Source: Scylla paramamosain (taxonomy: Eukaryota; Arthropoda; Malacostraca; Decapoda; Portunidae). Taken from it: a DNA stretch of 64,000 bases. The stretch spans positions 6,868,840 through 6,932,839 of the forward strand of contig NC_087181.1 of assembly GCF_035594125.1 (NCBI RefSeq). The letters are read 5' to 3'. A model generated the notes under the pieces. That model did no database searches, was not told the origin of the DNA, and saw only the letters and a program-made list of their open reading frames with translations. Positions 58,170 through 64,000 of this stretch are shown here, piece after piece; within the stretch, counting starts at the first letter, position 1, and every line of letters starts with the position of its first letter. Made by a program: the position numbers and the translations under genes.

Positions 58170-58991
58170 TGTAAACCCACACAATAGGTACACATTAAAC
58201 ACCCAAACTCTGGTAGGTACAGGGTACGAGAAAGATTTAGGAGTTATAGTTAGCTCTGAACTCCGTCTAGGGAAACAATGCATAGAAGCCAGAAACAAGG
58301 CAAATAGGGTACTAGGATTCATTTTTAGGAGTGTTAAAAGTAGAAGGCCGGAAGTAATATTAAAATTATACTTGGCGCTGGTCAGACCTTATCTAGACTA
58401 CGCTGTGCAGTTCTGGTCCCCACATTACAGGAAAGATATAGGTCTATTAGAATCAGTACAGAGGAGAATGACTAAAAGGATACAGGGGATGAGGAGTATT
58501 CCTTACGAAGCGAGGTTGAAGCGGTTAAATTTACATTCTCTAGAGAGACGTAGGTTAAGAGGGGACCTGATAGAAGTCTTTAAGTGGTATAAGGGTTATA
58601 ACAAGGGAGATGTAAGCAAAATTCTTAGGATCAGCAACAAGGGTAGAACAAGAAATAACGGGTTCAAGCTTGAAAAATTTAGGTTTAGGAAGGAGATAGG
58701 AAAAAATTGGTTCTCAAATAGAGTGGTAGATGAGTGGAACGGACTCAGTAATCATGTAGTTAGTGCTAGGACACTAGAGAGCTTTAAGAGAAGATTAGAC
58801 AAGTTTATGGATGGGGATAACAGATGGAAATAGGTAGCAGTGTTTCATACAGGGACTGCCACGTGTAAGCCTGGTCGCTTCTTGCAGCTTCCCTTATTTC
58901 TTTTGTTCTTATGTTCTTATGTTCTTATGTTCACTTGTAGGCCAGATGCCTTCTTGCAGATTTACTTATTTCTTATGTTCTTATGTTCTTA
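58170..58991 (+). mobile_element. CR1-like 3' end, second part, with TTCTTATG-repeat tail
   Basis: 58170-58632 repeats 57707-58169 with a constant offset of 463 bp and visibly diverged sequence. It then runs on to the stop codon, a short 3' UTR and a tail of tandem TTCTTATG octamers (58913-58931). A second, diverged copy of the last ~72 bp of UTR and tail follows (CTTGCAG at 58881 and again at 58953). Octamer-like 3' repeats instead of poly(A) are typical of the CR1 group. Confidence 0.8.
58174..58833 (+). CDS. CR1-like RT C-terminal fragment, open frame (219 codons)
   Basis: Open from NPHNRYTL at 58174 to TAG at 58831-58833 with no start codon of its own. It covers YEKDLGVIVSSELRLGKQC, FIFRSVKSRRPEVILKLYL, VRPYLDYAVQFWSPHYRKD and VQRRMTKRIQGMRSIPYEAR, and ends FKRRLDKFMDGDNRWK. 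This is the region after the RT fingers and palm and contains no catalytic residue, so it has no enzyme activity by itself. It is better preserved than the equivalent stretch at 57711-58121. Confidence 0.75.
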   Translation, partial: NPHNRYTLNTQTLVGTGYEKDLGVIVSSELRLGKQCIEARNKANRVLGFIFRSVKSRRPEVILKLYLALVRPYLDYAVQFWSPHYRKDIGLLESVQRRMTKRIQGMRSIPYEARLKRLNLHSLERRRLRGDLIEVFKWYKGYNKGDVSKILRISNKGRTRNNGFKLEKFRFRKEIGKNWFSNRVVDEWNGLSNHVVSARTLESFKRRLDKFMDGDNRWK

Positions 58992-61900
58992 TTACCAAAA
59001 GCGTGTATTTTCAGTGTTTTTCAGCTATTACGTGAAAAAAAAAATGACAAAATGCATGCAAAGTACCCTATATGAAGAAAAAGAGCGACATTACGAGAAA
59101 CGTGCATTATGAGTGTTTTTGAGATTCTTAGGTACCAAAACGCTGAAACTCATAAATAACACTCTTAATTGAGATACAGAACAACCTTACCAAATGCGTG
59201 TATTTTGAGTGTTTTTCACATTCTTAGTTACCAAAACCCCAAATTGTATGCGAAACTAGCTTTATGTGGAAAAAAAAAAAAAATGACATTACCAGAAGAG
59301 TGTCTTTTGAGTGTTTTTGAGCGTGTTAGGCAATAAAACACTAAAAAGCAGGGCAATCACATTACATGGGAATAAAACCAAATTTTACCAAGAACTTGCC
59401 TTTAAGTGTTTTTAAGCTCCTTACATATTGAAACGCTAAAACGCATGCAAAACACCCTTTATGGAGAAACAGAAAAACATTACCAAAAACATGTATTTTG
59501 AGTGTTTTTCATCATGTTACCTATAAAAACGCTTAAATACATGCAAAGAACCCTATATTTGGGAAACGAAAGGACATTATGAGAAACGTGTATTATGAGT
59601 GTTTTTAAATTCCTTAAGTACCAAAAAGCTAAAACCCGCAAATAACACTCTTTATAGAGAGAAAAAAATAAAAAATAAATAAAAAAATAGCAATTTTTTT
59701 TTGTTTTTTTTGTTAATCATCTTCACAGGTACCAAGATGCCAAAATTCTGGCAAAATTCACGGAAATTATGTGGAAAAAAGAACATTATCAAAAAAGTTA
59801 ATTTTAGCTTTTTTTTCGGACTGTTATGTACCAAACCCTAAAGTGCATGCAAAGCCACCTATATATGGAAATTAAACGACTTTACAAGAAAACTGTCTTT
59901 TGAGTGTTTTTTTTTAGCATGTTAGGCACTAAAACGATAAATACCATTGAAATTACTCAATATAGGAATCCAAAAAAAAATTACTGAAAACATGTCTTCT
60001 CAGTGTTTTACGTAGAAAAACGCTAAAACGGATGCAAACCAACCAATACGAAGAAATAGAAAAACATCACCAAAAACGTATATTTTGAGTGTTTTTTAAC
60101 TTGTTACCTATAAAAAACGCGAAAATGCATGCAAAGCACTCTATATTGGGAAACAAAAGGACATTACGAGAAATGTGTATAATGAGTGTTTTATAGTTTC
60201 ACAAGATCCACAAGGCAAAAAACACAAAAACTCGTATATATGGAGAAGTTTCTTAGATACCAAAATGCTGAAACTCATGAATAACACTCTTAATTGAAAA
60301 ACAGAACAACCATACTAAATGCGTGTATTTTGAGTGTTTTTCACATTCTTAGTTACCAAAACCCCAAATTGTATGCGAAACTAGCTTTATGTGGAAAAAA
60401 AAAAATGACATTACCAGAAGAGTGTCTTTTGAGTGTTTTTGAGCGTGTTAGGCAATAAAACACTAAAAAGCAGGGCAATCACATTACGAGTACATGGGAA
60501 TAAAACCAAATTTTACCAAGAACTTGCCTTTAAGTGTTTTTAAGCTCCTTACATATTGAAACGCTAAAACGCATGCAAAACACCCTTTATGGAGAAACAG
60601 AAAAACATTACCAAAAACATGTATTTTGAGTGTTTTTGATCATGTTACCTATAAAAACGCTTAAATACATGCAAAGAACCCTATATTTGGGAAACGAAAG
60701 GACATTATGAGAAACGTGTATTATGAGTGTTTTTAAATTCCTTAAGTACCAAAAAGCTAAAACCCGCAAATAACACTCTTTATAGAGAAAAAAAATAAAA
60801 AAAAATAAAAAAATAGCAATTTTTTTTTTGTTTTTTTTTTGTTAATCATCTTCACAGGTACCAAGATGCCAAAATTCTGGCAAAATTCACGGAAATTATG
60901 TGGAAAAAAGAACATTATCAAAAAAGTTAATTTTAGCTTTTTTTTTCGGACTGTTATGTACCAAACCCTAAAGTGCATGCAAAGCCACCTATATATAGAA
61001 ATTAAACGACTTTACAAGAAAACTGTCTTTTGAGTGTTTTTTTTAGCATGTTAGGCACCAAAACGATAAATACCATTGAAGTTACTCAATATAGGAATCC
61101 AAAAAAAAATTACTGAAAACATGTCTTCTCAGTGTTTTACGTAGAAAAACGCTAAAACGGATGCAAACCAACCAATACGAAGAAATAGAAAAACATCACC
61201 AAAAACGTATATTTTGAGTGTTTTTTAACTTGTTACCTATAAAAAACGCGAAAATGCATGCAAAGCACTCTATATTGGGAAACAAAAGGACATTACGAGA
61301 AATGTGTATAATGAGTGTTTTATAGTTTCACAAGATCCACAAGGCAAAAAACACAAAAACTCGTATATATGGAGAAGTTTCCTAGATACCAAAATGCTGA
61401 AACTCATGAATAACACTCTTAATTGAAAAACAGAACAACCTTACTAAATGCGTGTATTTTGAGTGTTTTTTCACATTCTTAGTTAAGAAAAAAGCGAAAT
61501 TCCATGCGAATATAGCTTTATGTGGGAAAAAAATGACATTACCAGAAAAGTGTCTTTTGAGTGTTTTTGAGAGTGTTAGGCAATAAAGCACTAAAAAGCA
61601 GGGCAATCACATTACATGGAATAAAACCAATTTTTACCAAGAACTTGCCTTTAAGTGTTTTTCAGCTCTTCATATGCGCTAAAACGCATGCAAAACACAC
61701 TTTATATAGAAACAAAATAACATTACCAACAACAGGTATTTTGAGTTTTTTAATCATGTTATCTATAAAAAACTCCTAAATACATGCAAAGAACCTTATG
61801 TTTGAGATAGGAAAGGATATTACGAGAAACGTGTATTATGAGTGTTTTAAGTTCCTTAAGAACCAAAAAGCTAAAACCCACAAGTAACACTCTTTCTTTA

Positions 61901-63700
61901 GAAAAAGAAAATAATAATGAATAGAAAAATAGGAATTTTTTTATTTTTTTTATTCATCTTCATAGGTACCGAGACGCCAAAATTCTGGCAAAATTAAGGG
62001 CAATTATGTGATAAAAGATCATTATCAAAAAAGTTAATTTTAACTTTTTTTTCGGACTGTTATTTACCAAACCCTAAAGTGCATGCAAAGCCACCTATAT
62101 GAGGAAATTAAACGACTTTACCAGAAACCTGTCTTTTGAGTGATTTTAAGCTTGTTAGGCATCAAAACGATAAATAATATGGAAGTCACTCTATATGAGA
62201 ATCCAAAACAAAATACTGAAAACGTGTCTTTTCTGTGTTTTAGGTAGAAAAACGCTGAAACGGATGCAAACCAACAAATATGAAGAAATAGAATATTACC
62301 AAAAAGGTATATTTAGAGTGTTTTTAATCTTGTTACCTACAAAAAGCGCGAAAAAGGATGCAAATCACTCTATATTGGGAAACAAAAGGATATTACGAGA
62401 AACGTGAATAATGAGTGTTTCATAGTTTCACAAGAACCACAAGGCAAAAAACGCAAAAACTCGTGTATATGGAGAAGTTTCTTAGTTACTAAAACGCTGG
62501 TACTCATGAATAACACTCTTAAATGAGAAACATAACAACCTTACGAAATGCGTGTATTTTGAGTGTTTTTCACATTCTTATTTACCAAAACCTCAAATTG
62601 CATGCAAAACTAGCTTTATGTTGGTAAGAAATGACATTACCAGAAAAGTGACTTTGGGTGTTTTTGAGCGTGTTAGGCAATAAAGCACTAAAAAGCAGGG
62701 CAATAACATTACATGGGAATGAAACCAACTTTTACCAAGAACTTGCCTTTAAGTTTTTTTGAGCTCCTTACATACCAAAACGCTAAAACGAATGCAAAAC
62801 ACCCTTTATGGAGAATTAGAATAACATTACCAAAAACATGTATTTTAAGTGTTTTTGATCATGCTACCTATAAAAACGCGAAAATACATGCAAAGAACCC
62901 TATGTTTGGGAAACGAAAGGACATTACGAGAAACGTGTATTATGAGTGTTTTTAAGTTCCTTAAGAACCAAAAAACGAAAACTAACAAATAACACTATAA
63001 AGAAAAAAATAAATGTATAAAAAAACGGCAATTTTTTTTTTTTTTTGTTATTCATCTTCATAGGTACCGAGATGCCAAAATTCTGGGAAAATTCTGGGCA
63101 ATTATGTGATAAAAGAATATTATCAAAAAAGTTAGTTTTAGCTTTTTTTTCGGAATGTCATGTACCAAACTCTAAAGTGAATGCAAAGCCACCTACATGA
63201 GGAAATTAAACGACTTTACGAGAAATCTTACTTTTGTGTGTTTTTCAGTATGTTAGGCACCAAAACGATAATAACATGGAAGTCACTCAATATGGGAATC
63301 CAAAACAAAATTACTGAAAACGTGTCTTTTCAGTGTTTAACGTAGAAAAACGCTAAAAAGGATGCAAACCAACCAATATGAAGAAATAGAATAACATTAC
63401 CAAATATGTATATTTTGAATGTTTTTGAGCTTGTTACCTTAAAAAAAAAATGCAAAAATGGATGCAAGGTATTGCAAAACAAAAGGACATTCTGAGAAAC
63501 GTGTATAATGAGTGTTTTATAGTTCAACAAGAACCAAAAGGCAAAAAACACAAAAACTCGTGTACCTAGAGAAGTTTCTTAGATACCAAAATGATGAAAC
63601 TCATGAATAACACTTTTAATTGAGAAACAGAATTACCTTACAAAATGTGTGTATTTTGAGTGTTTTTCACATTCTTAGTTACGAAAATCCCAAATTACAT
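58992..63700 (-). repeat. Satellite array with regular ~1.1-kb higher-order repeat
   Basis: Reverse monomers organised in tandem units starting near 59125, 60250, 61378, 62478 and 63576 (spacings about 1125, 1128, 1100 and 1098 bp). Each contains the same order: CACATTCTTAGTTACCAAAA, CACTAAAAAGCAGGGCAAT, AACTTGCCTTTAAG, ATGCCAAAATTCTGG and TTTCACAAGA. The first two units are almost identical, while the later ones are more diverged. The fifth unit is cut by the retrotransposon at 63701. No gene is seen. Confidence 0.88.
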
Positions 63701-64000
63701 TTTTTTTTTTTATGTAGGAAGGATACTGGCCAAGGGCAACAAAAATCTAATAAAAAAAATGCCCACTGAAATGCCAGTCCCATAAAAGGGTCAAGGCAGT
63801 GGTCAAAAATTGGTGGATAAGTGTCTTGAAACCTCCCTCTTAAAGGAATTCAAGTCATAGGAAGGTGGAAATACAGAAGAAGGCAGGGAGTTGCAGAGTT
63901 TACCAGAGAAAGGGATGAATAATTGAGAATACTGGTTAACTCTTGCGTTAGAGAGGTGGACAGAATAGGGGTGAGAGAAAGAAGAAAGTCTTGTGCAGCG
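63701..64000 (-). mobile_element. Jockey-like retrotransposon copy 4, 3' end, continues past the window
   Basis: Poly(T) followed by TATGTAGGAAGGATACTGG and the same 3' UTR and C-terminal coding region as copies 1-3. The terminal residues (…[13 protein letters not shown]) are readable on the minus strand. The sequence continues beyond 64000, so the length of the copy is unknown. Confidence 0.9.

Overview
This is 64 kb of AT-rich eukaryotic repeat DNA with no recognisable host gene. It is almost entirely a diverged satellite array, interrupted by retrotransposon copies and carrying a very large inverted duplication. The intronless non-LTR retrotransposons, a tRNA-derived SINE and long (TA)n tracts fit an invertebrate genome. 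The jockey-like element and the CR1-like element with a TTCTTATG-repeat tail look like decapod crustacean elements to me, but that assignment rests on recollection of families, not on a search.

The basic unit is a monomer of roughly 90-95 bp. It carries a TGCATGCA-type core, a GCGTTTTGGTACCTAACAAG-type block, an A-rich CTCAAAAACACTC block and an ACGTTTTTGGTAATGTT block. Several monomer types alternate (…GTACGTAAGAAGC, …GTACCTAACAAGC, …GTGCCTAACACGC), so the array has higher-order repeats (HORs). At least three HOR styles are visible: about 0.6-1.0 kb in 5.8-13.4 kb, about 0.95-1.2 kb in 20.6-25.6 kb, and about 1.1 kb in 59.1-63.7 kb. The array changes strand orientation at several sharp points.

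Layout: satellite (1-2534); a 5'-truncated jockey-like element on the minus strand with an 825-codon open RT frame (2535-5211); satellite (5212-5730); a (TA)n tract (5731-5846); left palindrome arm (5847-27012); unique spacer (27013-28555); right arm (28556-49953); a longer (TA)n tract (49954-50246); satellite with one ~0.5-kb inverted block (50247-56389); a decayed CR1-like element containing a 463-bp tandem duplication (56390-58991); a 1.1-kb HOR array (58992-63700); and the 3' end of another jockey-like copy running off the window (63701-64000).

The two ~21-kb arms are reverse complements carrying the same truncated retrotransposon, SINE, 41-bp-stem hairpin, (TAA)n and (TA)n tracts and internal orientation switches. 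All of these therefore predate the inverted duplication. The arms differ by point changes, microsatellite lengths, a ~137-bp deletion and a flipped hairpin loop. The junctions fit one fold-back template switch at 27012 that ran backwards to a (TA)n tract, but a misassembly or a head-to-head join of two haplotypes could give the same picture. The only protein-coding capacity is retrotransposon-derived; most other open frames are translations of satellite or of (TA)n.
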